A DNA stretch of 64,000 nt from Streptomyces zaomyceticus (GTDB lineage Bacteria > Actinomycetota > Actinomycetes > Streptomycetales > Streptomycetaceae), in contig NZ_BNBZ01000006.1 in the NCBI RefSeq assembly GCF_014656215.1, positions 124,001 through 188,000 on the forward strand, given 5' to 3'. The translations under genes were made by a program, and so were the position numbers. The notes under the pieces are model-generated. The model worked only from the letters and a program-made list of their open reading frames with translations, was not told where the DNA came from and searched no databases. Below are positions 45,089 to 53,197 of the stretch, piece after piece. The first letter of the stretch is position 1. Every line of letters starts with the position of its first letter.

Positions 45089-45109
45089 ACGGACGATAGG
45101 CTCGTCCGT
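45089..45109. promoter_or_regulatory. Inverted repeat in the helicase/hydrolase divergent promoter
   Basis: ACGGACGA-TAGGC-TCGTCCGT has perfect 8-bp arms. The centre includes TAGGCT, a plausible -10 element for the 45161 gene, so a bound protein could block it. Confidence 0.4.
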
Positions 45110-45160
45110 CGACCGGTCGTCAACTGAGCGCCGGCAGGGGAGAAACGGGGCGGACCAACC

Positions 45161-45952
45161 ATGATGGGACCGGCGCACTCGCTGTCCGGAGCGGCGGCAT
45201 GGCTGGGTGTCGGAGCGGCCGCCGCGGCCTTCGACCGCCCGATGCCGTGGCCGGTTCTCGTCGTCGGCGCGCTCATCTGCGCGGGCGCGGCCCTCGCCCC
45301 CGACCTGGACCACAAGTCCGCGACCATCTCGCGCGCCTTCGGGCCGGTCTCCAAGGGCCTCTGCGAGATCGTCGACAAGCTGTCGTACGCCGTCTACAAG
45401 GCGACCCGCTCCACCGCCGACCCCCGCAGGTCCGGCGGTCACCGCACCCTCACCCACACCTGGCTCTGGGCGGTCCTGATCGGCGGCGGCGCGTCCGTCG
45501 CGGCGGTCACCGGCGGCCGCTGGGCGGTGCTCGCGATCCTCTTCGTCCACCTGGTCCTCGCCGTGGAAGGCCTGCTGTGGCGGGCCGCCCGGGTGTCCAG
45601 CGACGTCCTGGTCTGGCTGCTCGGCGCGACCAGCGCCTGGATCCTGGCGGGCGTCCTCGACAAGCCGGGCAACGGCTCGGACTGGTTCTTCACCGGCCCC
45701 GGCCAGGAGTACCTGTGGCTCGGGCTCCCGATCGTGCTCGGCGCCCTCGTCCACGACATCGGCGACGCCCTGACCGTCTCCGGCTGCCCCATCCTGTGGC
45801 CCATCCCGGTCGGCCGGAAGCGCTGGTACCCGATCGGCCCGCCGAAGGGCATGCGCTTCCGGGCCGGCAGCTGGGTCGAGCTGAAGGTCCTGATGCCCGC
45901 GTTCATGCTCCTGGGCGGGGTGGGCGGCGCCTCGGCGCTCGGCTTCATCTGA
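45161..45952 (+). CDS. Membrane-bound metal-dependent hydrolase (YdjM/DUF457 type)
   Basis: This 263-residue polytopic membrane protein has the family N-terminus MMGPAHSLSGAAAWLG (metal-site His), a conserved ALAPDLDHKSATIS motif and GGHRTLTHTWLW. Later come HDIGDALT and six or more hydrophobic segments. The His/Asp pattern matches the LexA-regulated YdjM group of putative metal-dependent hydrolases. ATG at 45161 or 45164. It stands alone and ends at a very strong terminator. Confidence 0.88.
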   Translation: MMGPAHSLSGAAAWLGVGAAAAAFDRPMPWPVLVVGALICAGAALAPDLDHKSATISRAFGPVSKGLCEIVDKLSYAVYKATRSTADPRRSGGHRTLTHTWLWAVLIGGGASVAAVTGGRWAVLAILFVHLVLAVEGLLWRAARVSSDVLVWLLGATSAWILAGVLDKPGNGSDWFFTGPGQEYLWLGLPIVLGALVHDIGDALTVSGCPILWPIPVGRKRWYPIGPPKGMRFRAGSWVELKVLMPAFMLLGGVGGASALGFI

Positions 45953-45957
45953 CGGGT

Positions 45958-46001
45958 ACGGGGAGGGGCCGCACCGGATCACCGGTGCGGCCCCTCCCCG
46001 T
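45958..46001. terminator. Strong bidirectional terminator
   Basis: A perfect 20-bp stem (45958-45977 and 45982-46001) with a 4-base ATCA loop lies 6 bp after one stop and 14 bp from the stop of the convergent ABC gene. Confidence 0.95.
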
Positions 46002-46014
46002 GTCCCGCCACCCG

Positions 46015-47796
46015 TCAGCCGTGCCATGACCTCCACAGCGCCGCGTACGCCCCGTCCGCCGCGACGAGTTCCGTGTGGCTGCCGAGCTCGGTGATCCGGC
46101 CGGACTCGACCACCGCGATCAGATCGGCGTCGTGAGCGGTGTGCAGCCGGTGCGCGATGGCCACGACCGTACGCCCGTCCAGGACGCGGCCGAGGGACCG
46201 CTCCAGATGCCGGGCGGCCCGCGGGTCCAGCAGCGAGGTCGCCTCGTCCAGGACCAGGGTGTGCGGGTCCGCGAGCACCAGCCGGGCCAGCGCGATCTGC
46301 TGGGCCTGCGCCGGTGTGAGGGACCGGCCGCCCGAGCCGACCTCCGTGTCCAGGCCCTCGTCGAGGCCCCGCGCCCACACCTCCGCGTCCACCGCGCCGA
46401 GCGCGGCCCACAGATCGGTGTCGGTGGCACCGGTCCTGGCCAGCAGCAGATTGTCCCGGAGCGTGCCCACGAAGACGTGGTGCTCCTGGTTGACCAGAGC
46501 CACGTGCTCACGGACCCGCTCGGCGGGCATCCGGGCCAGCTCGGCGGCACCCAGGGTGACCGAGCCGGTCCGGGGGGCGTAGATGCCCGCGAGGAGCCGG
46601 CCGAGGGTGGACTTGCCCGCGCCGGACGGGCCGACCAGGGCCAGCCGGGTGCCGGGCGCCACCTTGAGCGTCACCTCGTGCAGGACGTCGACGCCCTCGC
46701 GGTAGCCGAACCTGACCTCGTCCGCGCTGACGGCCCGGCCCTCCGGCCGTACCTCCTCGTCGCCCGCGTCCGGCTCGATGTCCCGGACGCCGACGAGCCG
46801 GGCCAGCGACACCTGCGCGACCTGGAGCTCGTCGTACCAGCGGAGCACGATCCCGATCGGGTCCACCAGCATCTGGGCGAGCAGCGCGCCCGTGGTCAGC
46901 TGGCCCACGTCGATCCAGCCCCGGAGCACGAACACCCCGCCGAGCAGGAGCACCGAACACAGCACCGTCACATGGGTGACGTTGACGACGGGGAAGAGCA
47001 CCGAGCGCAGGAAGAGGGTGTAGCGCTCCCACGCGACCCACTCGGTGATGCGCCGGTCCGACAGGGCGATCCGCCGCGCGCCGAGGCGGTGCGCCTCGAC
47101 CGTGCGGCCCGCGTCGACCGTCTCGGCGAGGGCGCCGGCCACCGCCGCGTACCCCGCGGACTCCGAGCGGTACGCCGCCGGCGCCCGCTTGAAGTACCAC
47201 CGGCAGCCGACGATCAGCAGCGGCGCCGCGAGCAGGGCGGCGAGCGCCAGCGGCGGCGCCGTCACCGCGAGGCCGCCGAGCAGCAGCCCCGCCCAGACGA
47301 CGCCGATGGCCAGCTGCGGCACGGCCTCGCGCATCGCGTTGGAGAGCCGGTCGACGTCCGTGGTGATGCGGGAGAGCAGATCACCCGTGCCGGCCCGCTC
47401 CAGCACACCGGGCGGCAGGCCGACCGAGCGGACCAGGAAGTCCTCGCGGAGATCGGCGAGCATCTCCTCGCCGAGCATGGCCCCGCGCAGCCGGACGAGC
47501 CGCACGAAGGCGGTCTGGACGAGCAGCGCGACCGCGAACAGGGCGATCGTGCGCTCCAGATGGAGCTCACGCGCCCCCGAGGCCAGCTCGTCCACCATCG
47601 AACCGAGCAGGTACGGGCCGGCCATCGAGGCGATCACGGCGACCGCGTTCACCCCGACGAGCAGACCGAACGCCCGGCGGTGGCGGCGCAGCAGCTCGCG
47701 CACATAGCCGCGGACGGTCGCGTTGGCGGCGACGGGCAGGGTGGTCGCCGTCGTCGGGGCCGCCGGGTCGTACTCCGGTGGCGCCAGGCCGATCAT
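46015..47796 (-). CDS. ABC exporter half-transporter, second subunit (degenerate signature)
   Basis: This 593-residue fusion of a six-helix membrane domain (about 40-330) and an ATPase domain keeps Walker A GPSGAGKST (389-397), Walker B LVLDEAT (514-520) and H-loop His549. Where LSGGQ is expected it has LTPAQ (493-497). Its partner, encoded just upstream, has the intact signature. AAGGAGAAA precedes ATG 47796, which overlaps the upstream stop as ATGA, so the subunits are made together. The cargo is unknown. Confidence 0.93.
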   Translation of the reverse strand: MIGLAPPEYDPAAPTTATTLPVAANATVRGYVRELLRRHRRAFGLLVGVNAVAVIASMAGPYLLGSMVDELASGARELHLERTIALFAVALLVQTAFVRLVRLRGAMLGEEMLADLREDFLVRSVGLPPGVLERAGTGDLLSRITTDVDRLSNAMREAVPQLAIGVVWAGLLLGGLAVTAPPLALAALLAAPLLIVGCRWYFKRAPAAYRSESAGYAAVAGALAETVDAGRTVEAHRLGARRIALSDRRITEWVAWERYTLFLRSVLFPVVNVTHVTVLCSVLLLGGVFVLRGWIDVGQLTTGALLAQMLVDPIGIVLRWYDELQVAQVSLARLVGVRDIEPDAGDEEVRPEGRAVSADEVRFGYREGVDVLHEVTLKVAPGTRLALVGPSGAGKSTLGRLLAGIYAPRTGSVTLGAAELARMPAERVREHVALVNQEHHVFVGTLRDNLLLARTGATDTDLWAALGAVDAEVWARGLDEGLDTEVGSGGRSLTPAQAQQIALARLVLADPHTLVLDEATSLLDPRAARHLERSLGRVLDGRTVVAIAHRLHTAHDADLIAVVESGRITELGSHTELVAADGAYAALWRSWHG

Positions 47797-49601
47797 GCCG
47801 TTTCTCCTTCCAGTGCTTCGAGTTCGCCGACACGGGGTGTCGGGGGCATCGGTTCGTCGTCGGTCTCGCGGGTGACGACCGCGCGGTAGCGGGGCTCCCG
47901 GGCGAGCAGCTCCCGGTGGGTGCCGAGGGCGACCGCCTGGCCCTCGTGGACCAGGACCACACGGTCGGCGCGGTCCAGGAGGAGCGGTGAGGAGGCGAGG
48001 ACCACGGTGGTCCTGCCCTCGCGCAGCTCGCTGACGCCGGCGGCGACCCGGGCCTCGGTGTGCGCGTCGACCGCCGAGGTGGGCTCGTCGAGGACGAGCA
48101 CCTCCGGGTCGGTCACCAGGGACCGGGCGAGGGCGAGCCGCTGGCGCTGGCCGCCGGAGAGCGACCGGCCGCGCTCGGTGATGCGGGTGCGCATCGGATC
48201 GCCGTCGGTGTCCACGGACGCCTGCGCCAGCGCGTCGAGGACGTCCTCGCACCGGGCGGCGGCCAGGGCCCGGTCCGGGAGCACCCCGCCGGAGCGGGGC
48301 ACGTCGAGCAGCTCGTGGAGCGTGCCCGAGAGGAGGACCGGGTCCTTGTCCTGGACGAGCACGACCGTACGGGCGGTCTCCAGCGGCAGTTCGTCGAGCG
48401 GGATCCCGCCGAGGAGGACCGAGGTGTGGTCCGCGCCCGGCTCGGTCGGATGCCCGCCGAGCCGGTCCGCGAGCCGCCCGGCCACGTCCGGGTCGCCGCA
48501 GACGACCGCGGTGAACAGGCCGGCCGGGGCGCGCAGCCCGGTCAGCGGGTCGTACAGGTCACCGGTCGCCACGCGGTCCTCGCCCCCGGCGGCGGTGGCG
48601 GTGGCCGTGCGGGTCAGGGCGAGCACCCGGGCGGCCCGCTTCGCGGACGGCCGGGAGAAGGAGAACGCCATGGCGATCTCCTCGAAGTTGCGCAGCGGGT
48701 GGTAGGTCAGGGCCACGGCGCTGTAGACGGTGACCAGTTCGCCGACCGTGATCCGCCCGTCGAGCGCGAGCCGCGCCCCGTACGCGGCCACGGCGATCAG
48801 CAGGATGCCGGGCAGCACGACCTGGATCGCGGCGATCAGCGCCCACATCCGCGCGCTGCGCACGGCGGCCTCGCGGACCTCCTGGGAGGCGGCGCGGTAG
48901 CGGCCGAGGAACAGCTCCTCGCCGCCGATGCCGCGCAGCACGCGGAGCCCGGCGACGGTGTCGGAGGCCAGCTCGGTGGCCTTGCCCGCCTTCTCGCGCT
49001 GGACGTCCGCCCGGCGCGTCGCGCGGGGGAGGAGCGGCAGGACGGACAGGGCGAGGACCGGGACGCCGACGGCCACCACGATGCCGAGGGCCGGCTGGTA
49101 GACGGTGAGGCCGACGCAGATGACCACCAGGGTGACGGCGCCCGCGGCGAACCGCGACAGCGCCTCGACGAACCATCCGATCTTCTCCACGTCGCCGGTC
49201 GACACGGACACGACTTCGCCGGCGGCGACCCGCCGGGTCAGGACGGAGCCCAGCTCGGCGGTCTTGCGGGAGAGGAGCTGCTGGACCCGGGCGGCCGCCG
49301 TGATCCAGTTGGTGACGGCGGTGCGGTGCAGCATCACGTCACCGGCCGAGATCGCGGCGCCGAAGCCCACGAGCAGGCCTCCGGCGAGCCCGAGCCGGCC
49401 GCCGTCGCGGTCCACGACCGCCTGGACGGCGATGCCGATGCCGAGCGGGAGTCCGGCGATGCCCAGGTGGTGCAGAAGCCCCCAGAGCATGGACTTCACC
49501 TGCCCGCCGAGCTGCTGACGGCCGAGCCAGACGAGGAACCGGGTGCCCGAGCGGACGTCCGGGACCCCAGGGTCGGCATAGGGAAGATCTCGAATCTGCA
49601 T
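47793..49601 (-). CDS. ABC exporter half-transporter, first subunit (degenerate Walker A)
   Basis: This 602-residue half-transporter keeps LSGGQ (481-485) and Walker B LVLDEPT (503-509). The P-loop is replaced by GDPDVAGRL (369-377), with Arg where the catalytic Lys and Leu where Ser/Thr should be, and the H-loop His is Ser538. It can therefore contribute only to the site formed with the partner's Walker A. The membrane domain (about 35-315) is normal. ATG 49601 gives the family start MQIRDLPYADPGVPD. Confidence 0.93.
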   Translation of the reverse strand: MQIRDLPYADPGVPDVRSGTRFLVWLGRQQLGGQVKSMLWGLLHHLGIAGLPLGIGIAVQAVVDRDGGRLGLAGGLLVGFGAAISAGDVMLHRTAVTNWITAAARVQQLLSRKTAELGSVLTRRVAAGEVVSVSTGDVEKIGWFVEALSRFAAGAVTLVVICVGLTVYQPALGIVVAVGVPVLALSVLPLLPRATRRADVQREKAGKATELASDTVAGLRVLRGIGGEELFLGRYRAASQEVREAAVRSARMWALIAAIQVVLPGILLIAVAAYGARLALDGRITVGELVTVYSAVALTYHPLRNFEEIAMAFSFSRPSAKRAARVLALTRTATATAAGGEDRVATGDLYDPLTGLRAPAGLFTAVVCGDPDVAGRLADRLGGHPTEPGADHTSVLLGGIPLDELPLETARTVVLVQDKDPVLLSGTLHELLDVPRSGGVLPDRALAAARCEDVLDALAQASVDTDGDPMRTRITERGRSLSGGQRQRLALARSLVTDPEVLVLDEPTSAVDAHTEARVAAGVSELREGRTTVVLASSPLLLDRADRVVLVHEGQAVALGTHRELLAREPRYRAVVTRETDDEPMPPTPRVGELEALEGETA

Positions 49602-49794
49602 GGCGTCCCACGGTCTCCGGGTCTTGTCTGGGGGGAACGCGCGCCGGGGTGTGCGACGGCGGGGGGAAACCGTGCAAGGTTCGCCTCTTCCCCGGGGAGC
49701 GGCAATCGATTTTCCCCACGACGGAACAGATCGCGCCATGTCCGCTCATCGTCCTCTGGACCGCACGGGGCCGGTCGCGCTTCACTTCCGCCCC

Positions 49795-51411
49795 ATGAGA
49801 TCACTCAAGATCATGAGCATGCTCAGCGGTCTGGTCCTCGCCGCGGGCGCGCTCCTCACCGCCCACCCGGCCGCCGCCGACGGCCCGAACGGCCCGACGC
49901 CGCCGGCCGAGTTCACCTCCGACTGGCACGACCCGGTCACCGCCGCCCCGCCCGTCGAGACCCCTGGCACCCGCAGCTGCGAGGTCACCCTCGCCGCCGC
50001 CCGGTTCCGCGACTTCACCCCCTACCAGGGGGAATACAGCCCGCCGAAGGAGTGCGGCACCCGCTGGAACAAGGTCGTCCTGCGCCTCGAAGGCAGTGTG
50101 AAGGGCCGCCAGTACGACCGTCTCGGGTATCTCACCGTCGGCGGTGTGGAGATCCTCCGCACCTCCACACCGCAGCCCTCGCCCGACGGCATCAGCTGGT
50201 CGGTCGAGAAGGACGTCACCCGCTACCGCGACACCCTCAGCCGCCCGCAGCCGGTCGAGATGCTGATCGGCAATGTCGTGAACGAGACCTACACCGGTGT
50301 CCTCGACGTCCGCGTCACCCTCACCTTCCACACCGCGCAGGGCCGCGTGAAGCCCGCCGCCGGTACGCCCGACCGGGTGATCCCCCTCACCGGCGCCACC
50401 CTCACCACCCCGCGCAACACCGAACGCGTCCTCGCCGAGGTGTACGCCACCGGCTCCGGCGGCGGCTGCGAGGAGTACTGGTACCTCACCGTCCCGGACG
50501 CCGCCCCGTACTCCTGCCGGGCCGGCGACGGACCGCACCGGGAGGTCCGGGTCTCCGTCGACGGACGCCTGGCGGGCATCGCCGCGCCCTTCCCGACGGT
50601 CTGGACCGGCGGCTGGTCCAACCCCTTCCTCTGGTACGTCACACCCGGGCCCCGCGCCTTCGACGTCCAGCCGATCGTCTACGACCTGACCCCCTTCGCC
50701 GCCCTCCTCAACGACGGACGCGCCCACCGTGTGGAGGTCACCGTCGCCGGAGTCCCGGCGGGGCAGGCGGGCTGGTCCACGCCCACCAACGTGCTGCTCT
50801 GGCAGGACGAGGGCAGCCGCGTCGTCACCGGCGGCCTCGACCACCACCGGGAGACCGCCCCGCGCAACTCCTCCGACTACACGCCGGGCACCGCGGACTC
50901 GCTCCACCGGCTGGACACCGAGGCCGGGCACCGGCTCACCGTCGCCGGGCACCTGAACACCTCGCACGGCCGGGTCGCGACCAGCGTCGACCGGACCGTC
51001 GCCCACAGCTCCACGCACCGCTGGGGCGAGGGGGAGAACCCGGACGCGTTCATCGCGCGCTGGACCGACCGGGAGACCGTGACCAGCGGCCGGACCGTCA
51101 CCCGCGCCGACCGGACGTACACCATGGACGGCGAGACGACGGTCGGCGCGGGCGACCGGCTGCGGACCGTGCTCACCCTCGGGGACCACGCCGACATCGG
51201 CGTCCTGCGCGACGGACGGCGGCTCTCGCGGTCGCGGCTCGACCACACGTACACCGGGGACGCGACGTACACCACGGGCGTCCCGCGCGATCAGCGGCAC
51301 GCGGTCGGCACCACACGGGAGCGCTACCGCCTGTACGGCTCCGACGGCTGCCACGACCGGAGCCTGACGACCGTTCAGGGCGCCCTCACCCAGGATCTGC
51401 GGCGCTGCTGA
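49795..51411 (+). CDS. Secreted PNGase A-like protein
   Basis: This is a secreted relative of peptide-N4-(N-acetyl-beta-glucosaminyl)asparagine amidase A, which frees N-glycans from glycopeptides. The 538-residue protein has a signal peptide (MRSLKIMSMLSGLVLAAGAL, cut after AAA). An N-terminal jelly-roll domain contains FTPYQGEYSPPKECGTRWNKVVLRLEGSVKGRQYDRLG, and a second beta domain has GGWSNPFLWYVTPGPRAFDVQPIVYDLTP. No strong ribosome site is seen; ATG 49738 is an alternative start. It is convergent with a GH109-like gene, suggesting shared glycan degradation. Confidence 0.82.
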   Translation: MRSLKIMSMLSGLVLAAGALLTAHPAAADGPNGPTPPAEFTSDWHDPVTAAPPVETPGTRSCEVTLAAARFRDFTPYQGEYSPPKECGTRWNKVVLRLEGSVKGRQYDRLGYLTVGGVEILRTSTPQPSPDGISWSVEKDVTRYRDTLSRPQPVEMLIGNVVNETYTGVLDVRVTLTFHTAQGRVKPAAGTPDRVIPLTGATLTTPRNTERVLAEVYATGSGGGCEEYWYLTVPDAAPYSCRAGDGPHREVRVSVDGRLAGIAAPFPTVWTGGWSNPFLWYVTPGPRAFDVQPIVYDLTPFAALLNDGRAHRVEVTVAGVPAGQAGWSTPTNVLLWQDEGSRVVTGGLDHHRETAPRNSSDYTPGTADSLHRLDTEAGHRLTVAGHLNTSHGRVATSVDRTVAHSSTHRWGEGENPDAFIARWTDRETVTSGRTVTRADRTYTMDGETTVGAGDRLRTVLTLGDHADIGVLRDGRRLSRSRLDHTYTGDATYTTGVPRDQRHAVGTTRERYRLYGSDGCHDRSLTTVQGALTQDLRRC

Positions 51412-51435
51412 GTCACCGGCGCCGCCGGACCGGAC

Positions 51436-51475
51436 GATGCCCGGCCCCCTCCGACAGGAGAGGGGGCCGGGCATC
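51436..51475. terminator. Bidirectional terminator between the PNGase-like and GH109-like genes
   Basis: A perfect 16-bp stem (51436-51451 and 51460-51475) encloses an 8-base loop, 25 bp past the PNGase-like stop. Confidence 0.92.
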
Positions 51476-51484
51476 GCGTTCTCG

Positions 51485-51588
51485 GCGGGGCCTCACCGGT
51501 CCTGCCCGCGGCGGGGCCTCACCGGGGTCGCCCGCGGCCGGCCTTCACCGGCCCCGCCCTCAGGCCGGTTTCACCGAGTCCACGCCCG
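51485..51588. repeat. Four degenerate 26-bp tandem repeats at the 3' end of the GH109-like gene
   Basis: GCGGGGCCTCACCGG starts at 51485 and 51511; GCCGGCCTTCACCGG at 51537 and GGCCGGTTTCACCGA at 51563 are diverged copies in the same 26-bp register. The last copy contains the final codons of the gene (Val-Lys-Pro-Ala-stop region). Confidence 0.75.
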
Positions 51589-52978
51589 AGCGGGCCTTGC
51601 GCCACTCGCCGCGCGTGAAGTCGGGGATCTCCTGCGGCGCGCCCTTCGCCTTGATCGAGGCGTGGCTCAGCGGCACCGGCGCCGTCCAGGTGGCCGCGTC
51701 GTACACGTCGAAGTCCGGCGGCAGCCCGAGCCGCATGCACTGCATCAGGCGGTACACCATGATGTAGTCCATGCCGCCGTGACCGCCCGGCGGATTGGCG
51801 TGCTCCTTCCACAGCCAGTGGTCGAACTCGCCCGCGTACGCCGAGAAGTCCGCCCACTGGTCGTCCTTGTGGTCCGGCTCGAGGTAGATCCGGGCCGGAT
51901 AGTCCTCGAAGACGCCCCTCGTGCCGCCGAGGCTGTTGATCCGGCTGTACGGGTGCGGGGTGGAGACGTCGTGCTCCAGCCGGATCACCCGGCCCTTGGC
52001 CGTCTGGACCAGGCTGATCGTCCGGTCGCTCCCGATGTACGTCTCCTTCCAGCTCGGGTCACCGGCCGGCATGTGCTCCTCGCGGTACTCGGCGAGACCC
52101 AGCGCCGGGGTGCCGAAGCTGCTGATGCTCACCGCCCGGTCGCCCCGGTTGATGTCCATGTAGTTGGCGACCGGCCCGAAGCCGTGGTTGGGGTAGAGAT
52201 CGCCCCTCAACTTGGTGTGCCACAACCGGCGCCAGGGCCCCTCGTAGTACGTCGGGGAGAACATCAGCCCGCGCAGGTCGTGGTTGTACGCCCCCGCCCC
52301 GTGCAGGAGCGTGCCGAACTTCCCCGCGTGTGCCATCCGCAGCACCCGCATCTCGTTCCGGCCGTAACAGCAGTTCTCCAGCTGCATGCAGTGGCGCCGG
52401 GTCTGTTCCGACAGGTCGACCAGGGCCCAGAGCTCCTCGAGGCGCATCGCGACCGGACACTCCACGCCGACGTGTTTGCCGGCCAGCATCGCCGCGCGGG
52501 CGATCGGATAGTGGCTGTCCCAGGGAGTGGCCACGTGCACGAAGTCGATGTCGGAGCGGGCGCAGAGGTTCTCGTAGTCCTCCTCGCCCTTGGTGTAGAC
52601 GGCGGGGGCGGGCTGGCCCGCGGCCACGACCTTGGCGGCGGCCCGCTCGGCCTTCTCGCGCACCGGGTCGCAGACGGCGACCACCCGCACCCAGGGCAGC
52701 GCGAGGTAGAGGCCGATCATGCCGTTGCCCCGGTTGCCGAGGCCGATGAGCCCGACGCGGACGGTGGAGCGGCCGGTGAAGGGGACCCCGGCCATGGTGG
52801 CCCCCACGCGTTTGGGGACGGTCGTGGTGGCGGCCCCGGGTGGCGTCGCCGGGGCGGTCCCGGTGGCGGCCTCGGCGTTCACGCTGCCGAGGGCGCCGAT
52901 ACCGAGGCCCGTTCCGGCGGCGGCGGTCGTTCTGAGGACCTTGCGCCGGCTCGGGGTGTGCGGTGTCTGCTCGTTCAT
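51560..52978 (-). CDS. Gfo/Idh/MocA-family glycosidase, GH109-like, Tat-exported
   Basis: This 472-residue NAD-dependent hydrolase resembles GH109 alpha-N-acetylgalactosaminidases. The N-terminus has a Tat motif (SRRKVLRT) and a hydrophobic stretch, so it is exported folded with its cofactor. The Rossmann motif [11 protein letters not shown] is followed by ECPVAM and [21 protein letters not shown] carries the conserved catalytic His region. GGAGG precedes ATG 52978. The likely substrate is GalNAc-containing glycans; this is inferred from family resemblance. Confidence 0.87.
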   Translation of the reverse strand: MNEQTPHTPSRRKVLRTTAAAGTGLGIGALGSVNAEAATGTAPATPPGAATTTVPKRVGATMAGVPFTGRSTVRVGLIGLGNRGNGMIGLYLALPWVRVVAVCDPVREKAERAAAKVVAAGQPAPAVYTKGEEDYENLCARSDIDFVHVATPWDSHYPIARAAMLAGKHVGVECPVAMRLEELWALVDLSEQTRRHCMQLENCCYGRNEMRVLRMAHAGKFGTLLHGAGAYNHDLRGLMFSPTYYEGPWRRLWHTKLRGDLYPNHGFGPVANYMDINRGDRAVSISSFGTPALGLAEYREEHMPAGDPSWKETYIGSDRTISLVQTAKGRVIRLEHDVSTPHPYSRINSLGGTRGVFEDYPARIYLEPDHKDDQWADFSAYAGEFDHWLWKEHANPPGGHGGMDYIMVYRLMQCMRLGLPPDFDVYDAATWTAPVPLSHASIKAKGAPQEIPDFTRGEWRKARSGVDSVKPA

Positions 52979-53152
52979 GGAACCTCCCGGAGCGGTGTGC
53001 ACGGCTGATTCATGAATCCCGCACAGGACCCTGGCCCCGGTGGCCGATGGTGCGCAAGGGCGCCGATAGGACTCTTGCGACGGGTAGTTGGACTTTACTG
53101 TTCCGGATCTCGCGTCGAGCCGTACCGGACACCAACCATCACCCGAACAGGC

Positions 53153-53188
53153 GAAAGGCCCCTCACCGCACGGGGTGAGGGGCCTTTC
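53153..53188 (-). terminator. Terminator after the FAD/Fe-S dehydrogenase gene
   Basis: GAAAGGCCCCTCACC (53153-53167) and its complement (53174-53188) form a 15-bp perfect stem with a 6-base loop. On the minus strand it follows the stop at 53198 by about 10 bp. Confidence 0.88.
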
Positions 53189-53197
53189 CGTCCGACG

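Noticed and set aside
42442..45099. An 885-codon plus-strand frame
   Set aside because: It is the mirror of the helicase gene; high G+C keeps the complementary frame open. The minus-strand product has all helicase motifs.
48060..51767. A 1235-codon plus-strand frame
   Set aside because: It crosses two real genes in other frames, has random Arg/Pro/Gly-rich composition and no ribosome site.
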